64,000 nt of DNA from Kluyvera ascorbata_C (lineage in GTDB: Bacteria; Pseudomonadota; Gammaproteobacteria; Enterobacterales; Enterobacteriaceae). A program made the translations under genes and the position numbers. Of this stretch, positions 1 to 7,932 are shown piece by piece (the first letter of the stretch is position 1; the number at the start of each line of letters is the position of its first letter). The notes under the pieces were generated by a model, which saw nothing but the letters and a program-made list of their open reading frames with translations, had not been told where the DNA came from and made no database searches. The DNA lies in NCBI RefSeq assembly GCF_044197065.1, contig NZ_JBIQOI010000003.1:277411-341410 (forward strand), read 5' to 3'.

Positions 1-58
1 TCATTTTTTAAACTGAAACACTCGTTGCAGCAAGGGCGACAAACATGCTTTCACTCGC

Positions 59-85
59 AAAAAAAAGCCCCGATTTCTCGGGGCT
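59..85 (-). terminator. Rho-independent terminator after ibpB
   Basis: On the minus strand an 8-bp GC-rich stem (arms 66-73 and 78-85, TTTC loop) is followed by a T-run (59-65). It lies just past the ibpB stop and should end the ibpAB transcript. The 58 bases to its left show no gene. Confidence 0.85.
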
Positions 86-100
86 AATTGGGCAATGCTA

Positions 101-529
101 TTAACTATTCAACGCAGGTCGCTCGCTAATGGCGATACGCTGCGGCGCAATAGCTTCCGGCTCGTTGCGGGTGAGGTCGATATGCAACAGGCCGTTAGTA
201 AAGGTCGCACCGGCGACTTCCATATTTTCTGCCAGGGTGAAGCTCAGGCTAAAGGCTTGAGTCACCAGCCCCTGATGCAGCCATTTGGTCTCTTTTTCCT
301 GCGGCTCTGGCGTGCCTTTTACAGTCAGGCGAGTGCCTTCGAGCTGAATATCCAGATCTTCCTGACGGAACCCGGCTAACGCTAAGGTAATGCGATAGTG
401 GTTATCGTCGCTTTTTTCGATGTTGTACGGTGGGAAGGTCTGGCCTTCACTGGTGCTTTGCAGCGCGTTCGCCAGTTTGTCAAAACCGATCCATTGACGC
501 AGCAGTGGGGATAAATCGTAGTTACGCAT
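101..529 (-). CDS. ibpB: Small heat-shock protein IbpB
   Basis: A 142-residue Hsp20/alpha-crystallin chaperone that binds unfolding proteins on cytoplasmic aggregates and hands them to DnaK/ClpB. The N-terminus MRNYDLSPLLRQWIGFDKL and the central alpha-crystallin domain (about residues 35-125), with the G-x-L pattern in NGLLHIDL, match E. coli IbpB in sequence and length. The C-terminal IxI-type motif is visible as RIAI. A good AAGGAG site lies 7 bases before the ATG. It is the second gene of ibpAB, 101 bp after ibpA, and is read from the heat-shock promoter ahead of ibpA. Confidence 0.97.
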   Translation of the reverse strand: MRNYDLSPLLRQWIGFDKLANALQSTSEGQTFPPYNIEKSDDNHYRITLALAGFRQEDLDIQLEGTRLTVKGTPEPQEKETKWLHQGLVTQAFSLSFTLAENMEVAGATFTNGLLHIDLTRNEPEAIAPQRIAISERPALNS

Positions 530-630
530 TGTGTTTCTCCTTCTAAGAAGCGAGTAAGTACCTTCCGGCTCCCTGACGGCAAGCCGATTGATGATTTAGC
601 TAACAGGGCCGCACGGGCGGCCCGGCATCA

Positions 631-1044
631 TTAATTAATTTCGATACGACGCGGTTTGTCCGCATCTGGAATCACGCGTTCCAGTTCGATATACAGCAGG
701 CCGTTCACCAGGTTTGCGCCACGTACGTGGATATGTTCCGCAAGCTGGAATTTGCGTTCAAAGTTACGCTCGGCGATGCCTTGATAGAGATAGGTGCGTT
801 CTTTTTGCTCTGCGGCATGCGCGCCTTTTACCACCAGCATGTTGTCCTGCGCGGTGATTTCCAGTTCGCTTTCCGCAAAACCGGCCACGGCAATCGCGAT
901 GCGATAGTGGTTTTCATCAACCAGTTCAACGTTGTACGGAGGGTAGCCGCCGTTGCTTTGCGTTTGATTGTTTTCTAACAGGTTGAACAGACGATCAAAA
1001 CCGATGGCAGAACGGTATAACGGGGAAAAGTCGAAGTTACGCAT
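631..1044 (-). CDS. ibpA: Small heat-shock protein IbpA
   Basis: A 137-residue Hsp20 holdase, partner of IbpB in mixed oligomers that coat protein aggregates under heat stress. It starts MRNFDFSPLYRSAIGFDRLF and ends RRIEIN, the C-terminal IxI/V anchor. The reading frame is open 13 codons further upstream, but the ATG at 1044 is chosen because it has AGGAG 9 bases before it and gives the E. coli length. The leader carries a ROSE-type thermometer and a sigma-32 promoter. Confidence 0.97.
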   Translation of the reverse strand: MRNFDFSPLYRSAIGFDRLFNLLENNQTQSNGGYPPYNVELVDENHYRIAIAVAGFAESELEITAQDNMLVVKGAHAAEQKERTYLYQGIAERNFERKFQLAEHIHVRGANLVNGLLYIELERVIPDADKPRRIEIN

Positions 1045-1140
1045 AGTTAAATAGCTCCTGAAAATCAGCGAGAAATTAATCACCTTCCATCATGGACAGG
1101 TTGTTGAAGCCCAAACACCCCGAAGGCGTGTTCCTCTTGG
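1045..1140 (-). promoter_or_regulatory. ROSE-like RNA thermometer in the ibpA leader
   Basis: The ibpA 5' leader on the minus strand contains TCGCT shortly before the AGGAG Shine-Dalgarno sequence. This is the UYGCU-type anti-SD of ROSE elements, which masks the ribosome site at normal temperature. An upstream GC-rich hairpin is also visible. The role is inferred from the E. coli ibpA leader. Confidence 0.72.
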
Positions 1141-1151
1141 CTACACCTATA

Positions 1152-1179
1152 AAATGTGGTGAAAAGAACCATTTTCAAG
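1152..1179 (-). promoter_or_regulatory. Sigma-32 heat-shock promoter of ibpAB
   Basis: On the minus strand CTTGAAA (1173-1179) is followed after 14 bases by CACATTT (1152-1158). This fits the RpoH consensus (CTTGAAA, then CCCATnT) and places the start at the head of the ROSE leader. Confidence 0.8.
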
Positions 1180-1355
1180 TCCTCATGTCTTACTTTTTTT
1201 GCACTTTCCCACAGACCGCTTAGACTGGGGGTATGGCACAAAAGGCCAAAGTGCGACAGCCGCCACAGAGCGGCAAGCCGGTACTTCCTATTTTGGCAAT
1301 GGGTAGATATAACCCAAAGAAGGGCTGTTTATGCCCGTGACGAGAAGAACTCATT

Positions 1356-1685
1356 ATGAAAAATGTTCTGATTAAAACGGCGCTGGTTGGGGGGATCTTC
1401 TTGTCAGGAGGGTGTTCCAGCGTCATGTCGCATACTGGCGGCAAAGAGGGAACGTACCCTGGCACGCGTGCAAGCGCCGCGATGCTGGGCGACGATGACA
1501 GCGGCTGGGTCGCCAAATCGCTGGTCGCCGTTGATATGCCGTTTACGGCGGTGATGGACACCGTACTGCTGCCGTGGGACTTCTTCCGTAAAGATAGCTC
1601 CGTTCGCTCCCGCGTAGAAAAGAGTGAGCAAGAGACGCTGGCAACCAATTCGGTTATTCCGCCAGCGCCAATGCCCGCCCCCTGA
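1356..1685 (+). CDS. yidQ: YidQ, YceK/YidQ-family lipoprotein
   Basis: A 109-residue protein of unknown function. The N-terminus is a lipoprotein signal with a lipobox ending SGGC (Cys about residue 20), followed by SSVMSHTGGKEGTYPGTRAS, highly conserved in YidQ. The middle carries DMPFTAVMDT and LLPWDFFRKDSS, typical of YceK/YidQ proteins. It is the only rightward gene here, convergent with yidR (stop codons 1 base apart). Role unknown; probably an envelope lipoprotein. Confidence 0.93.
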   Translation: MKNVLIKTALVGGIFLSGGCSSVMSHTGGKEGTYPGTRASAAMLGDDDSGWVAKSLVAVDMPFTAVMDTVLLPWDFFRKDSSVRSRVEKSEQETLATNSVIPPAPMPAP

Positions 1686-1686
1686 T

Positions 1687-2913
1687 TCAGCGGGCGGTTT
1701 CGGTTATCCATAGCTGGCGAAAGCCAGCCACCTCTTCCATCCAGGCAATAAACTGACCGTCAGGAGAGAAGACCACCGCATCCGCCGACGGTGGATTTGC
1801 GTGATCGGTCGTTAAAAACGTCACCGCACCGGTCTCTACATCGCACATCGCAATACGCCCTTCCAGCACAAAGCCCAGTCCCTTTCCGGATGGGTGCCAG
1901 TTAAACGCCGACTGAATATCTGACGCATTGTGCGTAAGCTGGCGCGGCTCGCCGCCTTCGGGTGAGAGAAGCCACAGCTGCACTACGCCACGGTCATCGC
2001 GCATCAGAAACGCAATCTGCGTCCCCTGCGGGTTGCTGCGCACCCAGTGACGCGGCACGCTCACCAGCCCTGGATAAGCACGCTGATGGGTAAAGGTCAG
2101 TCGCTGCTGATGAACACCTGCCGGCGGCGCAGGCAGCGTTGTCGCCGTTCCTGATAGCGGCGCATTACCCGCCAGCTTCCATCCAGCCTCGTCGCGCGGT
2201 AGCGTCACCAGAAATAGCTCAGGGACTTTTTCACCGGTAAGCGAAACGGTATCACCGATAAAGGCCAACGCAGAGGAACCCACCCAGCCCTCTTCATAGG
2301 CGCGGTTAATCTCATCGCTACCGGGCTGCGGCTTCGCCGTCGTTTGACTCACCAGCACGCACCAGTGGCTACCGGCATATTCACGCGGATGCTGACCGCG
2401 CGGTGTCACCGGGCCGAACGGCGCCGCTACGCCAACGTTACGTTGATCCAGCGCAGGGTCATATTCGTGCATCACATGGTCGTTGTAGGTGAAGCTAACG
2501 TACTTTCCGCAAGGGTTGTAGACGTGGACGTGGCTACCGCCACGCAGCGCACCGGGCGTGTAGGGCGAGGTGATGTCCATCGCGTCCAGGTTTTGGTTTT
2601 GACCGTGGGCCGAGACGACGCCGCGGCGATGGTGGAAATCGTACTGCCACTGGGCATCTGGATTTTCCGGGCCGTGGATAAACACGTACTGTTCGGCAGA
2701 GGGATGCACCGTGACGACGCCAACGTGCGCGCCTTGGCTTGCACGATAAATCACCTCAACATCACCGCTGTGCACATTCACGCGCTCGATGGTTTCACCG
2801 GTAAACGACGCGCCGGACGGGCGCACATCGAAGACCAGCCACTGGCTGTCCGGCGTCCAGGTTCGGGTATTGGTAAGCTGATGATTACGCGGTGCAAAGG
2901 TGATTTGTTTCAT
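1687..2913 (-). CDS. yidR: YidR, DUF3748 beta-propeller-like protein
   Basis: A 408-residue protein matching E. coli YidR, with repeated WD40/TolB-like blade strands such as TWTPDSQWLVFDVRPSG, NPQGTQIAFLMRDDRG and FSPDGQFIAWMEEVAG. No signal peptide is seen, so it is probably cytoplasmic. Function is not established. In E. coli it is followed by cbrA/dgo genes; here the divergent neighbourhood is an unrelated three-gene envelope operon starting at 6239 and read toward it. Confidence 0.92.
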   Translation of the reverse strand: MKQITFAPRNHQLTNTRTWTPDSQWLVFDVRPSGASFTGETIERVNVHSGDVEVIYRASQGAHVGVVTVHPSAEQYVFIHGPENPDAQWQYDFHHRRGVVSAHGQNQNLDAMDITSPYTPGALRGGSHVHVYNPCGKYVSFTYNDHVMHEYDPALDQRNVGVAAPFGPVTPRGQHPREYAGSHWCVLVSQTTAKPQPGSDEINRAYEEGWVGSSALAFIGDTVSLTGEKVPELFLVTLPRDEAGWKLAGNAPLSGTATTLPAPPAGVHQQRLTFTHQRAYPGLVSVPRHWVRSNPQGTQIAFLMRDDRGVVQLWLLSPEGGEPRQLTHNASDIQSAFNWHPSGKGLGFVLEGRIAMCDVETGAVTFLTTDHANPPSADAVVFSPDGQFIAWMEEVAGFRQLWITETAR

Positions 2914-2977
2914 GGCGGAGTCCCGGTCAAAAGATACCGACTCTTTTTACCACGCACGCGTCTTATCCCATAAACCT

Positions 2978-4102
2978 TTAGCGGCGAGTTAGCGCATCGG
3001 CTTGTTGCGCGCTGGCGGCAAGCATGGGGAAATCAGCCGCAGTGTAATACCGTTCAGGCGGCGGTAATTGTTCCATCGATGCAGAGGGCCACAGCTGAAG
3101 CTGCCCTAATTCCCGAAGATGAACACCCTGCCAGCGGTGCGGCAGCGTCAGGCGCTGCGGCGCGGTTTGCTCACCCGGCACACGGGTTGGCAGCCGGTTA
3201 TCGCCCATCTTAAAATTACGATGCAGCACCAGATATTTCTCCGGCACTCGGCGCTGGCTGTTCCACCAGCGGCCGTCCAGCATATCGAAATGGAAGCGGG
3301 TCATCGCTGGAGGCTGCGCGCCCAGATGCATGAGTGCCTGAGTAAGCGCCGTGCCCATCGCCGCATTGTAGACCCCCTGAGAAACGGTCTGTCCGTCGAG
3401 TATCAGCGAGACGGCTACGCGCGCGCCGAGCAGGTTTGAGTAGAGATCTTCCGGCGAAAAAGCGGAAACGCCCTCTGAAAATCCAGGAACCGATTCAAAA
3501 CCATACCATTGGGCAATTTCATGCCATTCCGCGACCTGAAAGGCCAGATGGGCCGCAAGCCAGGCGGCCAGCGTGTAACGCTCAACGGGGTCAGTGGGCG
3601 GGGTGAACGCTTTAAAAACCAGGCGACGCTGCGCCAGCTCGCTATCCAGATCGAGGGTAAACGCCTGGCCAAGTTTCGGCAGCAGTTGGCTAAAGATATA
3701 GACCGTCATATCCGCGGTATCGCGCACGTGGGCGGTATCAATAAAACCGCCACGGGTGGTGTAGAGAATGCCGTTATTCTCACCGCTTAACCCCGTCAGA
3801 TTCTCCAGACCGGCCAGCATCTTATCGTTGTATTGATGCTGACCCAGTTGGCTGGCGTAAGCCACGTTATCCAGTTGGTATAACGGTACCGGCATTCCCA
3901 ACAGTTCCGCATGCAGGTTATAGCCAAAAGCGCAGCACGGACGCAGCCCTTTGGGCAACGGCTGCGGGGGCATCGTGGGCCAGGCACTCGCCGCCAGCGC
4001 CGTGGCATTTTCACTTAAATCCAGCGCCACCGGCAGCGCGGCCGTGGCTCGCGTGATAGCAAACAGCGCCAGCAGTGATACCATTTTAATCAACGCCTTC
4101 AA
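2978..4102 (-). CDS. Exported DUF4056-type protein, third gene of envelope operon
   Basis: A 374-residue protein with a clear signal peptide (cleavage near ATA|A, residue 21). The mature part carries GLRPCCAFGYNL and TTRGGFIDTAHVRDTADM, which I associate with DUF4056 proteins of unknown function; the identification is from memory. A His/Asp-rich GGFIDTAHVRD block and AAWLAAHLAFQVAEWHEIAQW suggest a folded, possibly metal-binding periplasmic or outer-membrane-associated domain. It starts with TTG at 4102, overlapping the previous stop as TTGA, with AGGAG 8-10 bases upstream. The overlap implies translational coupling to the BamA-like gene. Confidence 0.75.
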   Translation of the reverse strand: MKALIKMVSLLALFAITRATAALPVALDLSENATALAASAWPTMPPQPLPKGLRPCCAFGYNLHAELLGMPVPLYQLDNVAYASQLGQHQYNDKMLAGLENLTGLSGENNGILYTTRGGFIDTAHVRDTADMTVYIFSQLLPKLGQAFTLDLDSELAQRRLVFKAFTPPTDPVERYTLAAWLAAHLAFQVAEWHEIAQWYGFESVPGFSEGVSAFSPEDLYSNLLGARVAVSLILDGQTVSQGVYNAAMGTALTQALMHLGAQPPAMTRFHFDMLDGRWWNSQRRVPEKYLVLHRNFKMGDNRLPTRVPGEQTAPQRLTLPHRWQGVHLRELGQLQLWPSASMEQLPPPERYYTAADFPMLAASAQQADALTRR

Positions 4103-5229
4103 AACGCCTCTCCTACCTGAAAGTAAAACCCGCTGCTGCCTTTGCCAATGCCGTAATCCAGCCGTACATTAACCCGCGGCTTAAACTCAAAACGGTAGCC
4201 AACGCCCGCCGAGGGCAACCAGCGACCATCGTCCAGCGAGTGAAAAGACGGCCCCATGGTGCCAGCGCCCAGCCACCCCACCACGCCGTGCCGCCAGTCA
4301 AGCTTGCGGCGGTACTCCAGTTGACCACTGACGGCATTTTTATCCCGGTAGCGACCTTCGTAGTAGCCGCGCATCCGCTGATTGCTGCCAAGCAGCGGCA
4401 TCATTGTCCAGGGGACCTCGCCCTGGGTGAACGCGCCGTCTATTTCCCACGCCAGTACGTTGTTGTCGTCTAGCGAGTGATAGCGGCTGTAGTGAAGTTG
4501 GTATTCGTCAAAGCGGGTATCGCTGCCAACATCCGGCGTAAAGCGGGTGTAGCGGAGATCGGCATACTGCCCTTTGCGCGGGTTAGGGACAAAATCACGA
4601 TCGTCCCAGCTCAGCTCAACGCTGCTACCGGAGCTCAACACGGATTCTCCCTGTGCGGTGTCGCTAATTTTCTGCGGGTCATCATTATTGATTTGCGCCG
4701 CGTGCTGGGCATTCAACGACCAGCCCACTCCCAGATAGATATTCGGCGCCAGCCGACGGTATACCGTCGGGCGTAAATCGAGATCCTGGGCGGTGTACTG
4801 CTCTTTTTTACTGTCCTTATCACCCGCGCTAAAACCCTGTCCCCAGTAATACGTTGGGGTATCGGTCAGTGAGCCATCAAGAAAGAAACGCCAGCGATCG
4901 TCGGCGAAAAAGGCATAATTCTGCATTGTCAGGCCAAAAGCGCCGGTTGAGCTAAAGTAGCCGCTCAGCGTCAGGGTTGAGTTCTGACTGACCGTGTCGT
5001 TTGGGTCAGGGCGATACATGCCCACCACCGCCGTGCCCACGCCAAGCCCCAGTTCGGGGGTATAAAACGGCCCCGGCATGACGCCCCAGTCAACGCCTTT
5101 GCTGGCATCAAAATTATCGCTCGCGCCGAGCTTTTTCAGCCAGCCGTCAACCTGGTCGCGCGTCGGCAGCGCCGACTGGACTTGTCCGACAAACAGGCAG
5201 CACAGCAGGAGCAGGCCGAGGCGTGTCAA
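4099..5229 (-). CDS. BamA/TamA-superfamily outer-membrane barrel without POTRA domains
   Basis: A 376-residue protein with a signal peptide (cleavage near QSA) and, after about 50 residues, only beta-barrel strands. The segment RMRGYYEGRYRDKN near residue 285-300 is the loop-6 (V/I/M)RG(F/Y) motif that marks the Omp85/BamA superfamily. GYRFEFKPRVNVRLDYGIG and a final Phe fit the last strands and the C-terminal beta-signal. No POTRA repeats fit in this length, so it resembles barrel-only Bac_surface_Ag proteins rather than BamA or TamA. It starts with TTG overlapping the previous stop. It may export, insert or lipidate a partner; the substrate is unknown. Confidence 0.8.
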   Translation of the reverse strand: MTRLGLLLLCCLFVGQVQSALPTRDQVDGWLKKLGASDNFDASKGVDWGVMPGPFYTPELGLGVGTAVVGMYRPDPNDTVSQNSTLTLSGYFSSTGAFGLTMQNYAFFADDRWRFFLDGSLTDTPTYYWGQGFSAGDKDSKKEQYTAQDLDLRPTVYRRLAPNIYLGVGWSLNAQHAAQINNDDPQKISDTAQGESVLSSGSSVELSWDDRDFVPNPRKGQYADLRYTRFTPDVGSDTRFDEYQLHYSRYHSLDDNNVLAWEIDGAFTQGEVPWTMMPLLGSNQRMRGYYEGRYRDKNAVSGQLEYRRKLDWRHGVVGWLGAGTMGPSFHSLDDGRWLPSAGVGYRFEFKPRVNVRLDYGIGKGSSGFYFQVGEAF

Positions 5230-6239
5230 AAGCGATATTCCCCCGCGACAAAGAAGCTGTTGCGGTCGGCAAAACCAATCTCGGTGGTGACGTTGAAGTT
5301 GCGGGTGAGTTCATACTGCGCACCCACCAGCACGTTCCACGGCGATGACAGGTGCTGCTTCACATCGAAACGACCTTTGTTATCTTTGTTCGCCAGATTC
5401 ACCATATCCTGCAGCGCGGCGGACGGCATAGTGAGGTCGCTCAGGCTACCTTTAAACTCCTGCTGCACGTCCTGATACATGGAGCCGACCCACAGGTTTA
5501 ACTTGCCGGAAGGCAGGTGCAGGGTATCGATGCCCGGCGTGTTAAAGCGATAGCCGATACGCGGGGAGATAGTGAAGGCGTCGATGCTGCCATCCAGAAT
5601 ATCGAACCGTGTCTGGGTGTAGTTGGCGTCAAAGGCGGTAAACCAGTTACCGACACCGCCGACCAGCGTGGTGCCGACGCCGTAGGTGGTGCCTTTAAAA
5701 TCGAGCTGAAAGGCCAGGTTCTGCAAATTACCAGGGTAGCGATATTTACGCGGCCCTTTAATCCCCACGCCAATCTGCGAAACGGAGTGCCCGTCGGTAT
5801 ACCCCACCAGACCATACACGTTCATAAACGGCAGTAGCCAGGCATCCAGCTTTACCGTTTCGGTTTTGCTTCTTTCGCGAGTATTACCCACGTTGATTTT
5901 AAAGGCGTTATCCAGCGAGTGGCCTTTCAGAGACAGTCCGTTGAAATTGATACTATCCACATCAATATTCTGCCGGATATTCATGTAGTTAATATTCACG
6001 CCAAACGGTAATGGCAGCTCATAGCCGCGCTTACGCGCTTCGTCACCTAAGAAAGGTAAAACAGAGTGGCTTTCTTCCGGCACCACGGCCGCAGGTTTCG
6101 CAGGCAAAGGGGTAGCCTGACTATCATCCTGATAGCCATAAAGCGGTGTCAGCGTCGAGTCAGAATCCGTCGCCGCCCAGGTCTGAAAAACCGTACAGGA
6201 TGACATCATCAGCACCAGACGGATGCGTTTGTTGATCAT
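5226..6239 (-). CDS. Predicted exported beta-barrel protein, first gene of envelope operon
   Basis: A 337-residue protein I do not recognise. It has a signal peptide (cleavage near QTWA|A, residue 22), a Pro/Ala-rich linker to about residue 60, and then alternating amphipathic strands such as AFKINVGNTRERSKTETVKL, LNLWVGSMYQDVQQEFKG and a C-terminal end FFVAGEYRF. This pattern and the terminal Phe suggest an outer-membrane beta-barrel. The ATG at 6239 has no good Shine-Dalgarno sequence, and the leader forms a small GGCAG/CTGCC hairpin. A lipoprotein reading (MSSC) is possible but less likely. It leads the 5226-4099-2978 operon. Confidence 0.65.
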   Translation of the reverse strand: MINKRIRLVLMMSSCTVFQTWAATDSDSTLTPLYGYQDDSQATPLPAKPAAVVPEESHSVLPFLGDEARKRGYELPLPFGVNINYMNIRQNIDVDSINFNGLSLKGHSLDNAFKINVGNTRERSKTETVKLDAWLLPFMNVYGLVGYTDGHSVSQIGVGIKGPRKYRYPGNLQNLAFQLDFKGTTYGVGTTLVGGVGNWFTAFDANYTQTRFDILDGSIDAFTISPRIGYRFNTPGIDTLHLPSGKLNLWVGSMYQDVQQEFKGSLSDLTMPSAALQDMVNLANKDNKGRFDVKQHLSSPWNVLVGAQYELTRNFNVTTEIGFADRNSFFVAGEYRF

Positions 6240-6382
6240 AAATGAAGCGTATGTGCAGGCAGGTCTGCCGGGAGATAAAAGAGGGGGAGGAGAGTAAAGA
6301 AATTACGGGCTAATTGCGGGGACTTACGTGCGGTTTCACACCTGATAATACAATAACAATTTTCCAAACAATCTTAAGGTTA

Positions 6383-6403
6383 GTGCCCGGACAATGCCGG
6401 GCA
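6383..6403 (-). terminator. Hairpin after yidA
   Basis: Stem TGCCCGG/CCGGGCA just past the yidA stop on the minus strand. Only a weak T-rich tail follows, so termination is tentative. Confidence 0.4.
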
Positions 6404-6412
6404 ACAGGAACA

Positions 6413-7225
6413 TCAGGACAGGACGTACTTTTCAATCGCCCAGGCAACGCCGTCTTCCAGGTTTGATTTCGTGACGAAGTTCGCCACTTCTTTGACTGCT
6501 GGAATCGCGTTATCCATCGCCACGCCAACGCCAGCGTATTCAATCATCGCAATGTCATTTTCCTGGTCACCGATAGCCATCACCTCTTCGGCCTTGATGC
6601 CCAGCACGTCGGCCAGCGACTTCACGCCGGTGCCTTTGTTGACGCGCTTATCAAGGATTTCGAGGAAGTACGGCGAACTTTTCAGCACGGTGTACTTCTC
6701 TTTCACTTCCGGCGGGATACGGGCAATCGCTTTATCCAGAATGGCCGGTTCATCAATCATCATCACCTTGAGGAATTCAGTTGCCGGGTCCATTTTTTCG
6801 GCTTCGCAGAACACCAGCGGAATGGTGGCGACAAAGGATTCGTGCACCGTGTAGTAGCTGATATCGCGGTTCGCGGTGTACAGCGTGTTGCGGTCCAGCG
6901 CGTGGAAGTGGGAACCGACTTTGCGCGACAGTTCTTCCAGGAAGCGGTAATCGTCATAGTTCAGCGCGGTCTGTGCCACGGTACTGCCGTCGCCGGCTTT
7001 CTGCACCAGCGCGCCGTTATAGGTAATGCAGTAATCTCCCGGCTCGTTCATCCCCAGTTCTTTCAGGTAGCTGTGTACACCGGCGTACGGACGCCCGGTG
7101 GTCAGAACCACGTTTACCCCTTTAGCACGTGCTGCTTCCAGCGCGTTTTTTACCGCAGGAGAAATAGTGTGGTCCGGCAACAGCAATGTTCCGTCCATGT
7201 CGATTGCAATAAGTTTAATAGCCAT
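6413..7225 (-). CDS. yidA: Sugar phosphatase YidA (HAD family, Cof type)
   Basis: A 270-residue cytoplasmic HAD phosphatase acting on small sugar phosphates. HAD motif I is IAIDMDGTLL (nucleophile Asp near residue 9), motif II is TTGRPYAG, and motifs III/IV are Lys in DKRVNKGTG plus GDQENDIAMIEYAG, all as in E. coli YidA. The inserted C2B cap lies at about residues 80-200. Length equals the E. coli protein. In E. coli it follows yidX/dgo; here the envelope operon lies downstream. Confidence 0.97.
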   Translation of the reverse strand: MAIKLIAIDMDGTLLLPDHTISPAVKNALEAARAKGVNVVLTTGRPYAGVHSYLKELGMNEPGDYCITYNGALVQKAGDGSTVAQTALNYDDYRFLEELSRKVGSHFHALDRNTLYTANRDISYYTVHESFVATIPLVFCEAEKMDPATEFLKVMMIDEPAILDKAIARIPPEVKEKYTVLKSSPYFLEILDKRVNKGTGVKSLADVLGIKAEEVMAIGDQENDIAMIEYAGVGVAMDNAIPAVKEVANFVTKSNLEDGVAWAIEKYVLS

Positions 7226-7346
7226 GAGATCCCCAGGTTAGATGAGTCTGTTCTCATGCTAACTCGGTTTAGCTCAAAAAACAGTAGCCAGCCGCGCTTA
7301 AAACGGGGATACAACGCGTAAAGCGTGCTCCCCTTTTGCTGCATCG

Positions 7347-7748
7347 TTAACCGAAGAGTTTGCCGCCTTTCAGCAGATCCATGCCCGCTGACAGCAAATT
7401 GTTATGCGCCTGCGGGTCCACTTCGCCTTTTGGCGACAGCGCATCGACGATTTTCGGCAGGTATTCCGCCAGCATCGTTGAGGCGGAACTGGCATCGGTG
7501 CCGAGCTTTGCACCGAGATCGGCAACGGCTGGCGTGCCCAACGCCGAGACCACTTGGTCACTGCTAATAGATTGATTACTTTGTTGATTGCTTATCCAGG
7601 ATGAAACAATGTCACCGAGTCCGCCGCTTTGCAGTTTCTCCAGCAGCGCCTGAATACCGCCCTGCTCGTTGACCCAGCTCAGGATAGCCTGATATTTACC
7701 CGCATCGCCGCTGAGCAGCGAGCCCACCACATCATCAAAAAGCCCCAT
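7347..7748 (-). CDS. yidB: YidB, DUF937 protein
   Basis: A 133-residue protein matching E. coli YidB. It starts MGLFDDVVGSLLSGDAGKYQ and has the conserved middle block LGDIVSSWISNQQ and VADLGAKLG. It is small, helical and lacks signal or membrane segments. No biochemical function is known. It lies between gyrB and yidA, separated from gyrB by a terminator and a REP pair. Confidence 0.93.
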   Translation of the reverse strand: MGLFDDVVGSLLSGDAGKYQAILSWVNEQGGIQALLEKLQSGGLGDIVSSWISNQQSNQSISSDQVVSALGTPAVADLGAKLGTDASSASTMLAEYLPKIVDALSPKGEVDPQAHNNLLSAGMDLLKGGKLFG

Positions 7749-7813
7749 TTTTCCACCTCGGAATGACGGTTAAGAGAAGACGTAGCAAAGTATAGTTCGT
7801 GGCTGACGGGCAT

Positions 7814-7846
7814 AAAAAAACGCCTGAAAAAATTCAGGCGTTTTTT
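7814..7846. terminator. Bidirectional terminator downstream of gyrB
   Basis: A run of A, the stem CGCCTGAA/TTCAGGCG, and a run of T. It can act on the minus strand to end the dnaA-dnaN-recF-gyrB transcript. Confidence 0.85.
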
Positions 7847-7848
7847 CT

Positions 7849-7927
7849 GTAGGCCTGATAAGCGTAGCGCCATCAGGCTCAATGCAGCACATTGCCGGAT
7901 GGCGGCGTAAACGCCTTATCCGGCCTA
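7849..7927. repeat. REP/BIME pair between gyrB and yidB
   Basis: Two inverted REP units: GCCTGATAAGCG...CATCAGGC and GCCGGATGGCGGCG...TTATCCGGC, ending GTAGGC/GCCTAC on the outside. This is the usual enteric palindromic unit. Confidence 0.9.
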
Positions 7928-7932
7928 CAGCG

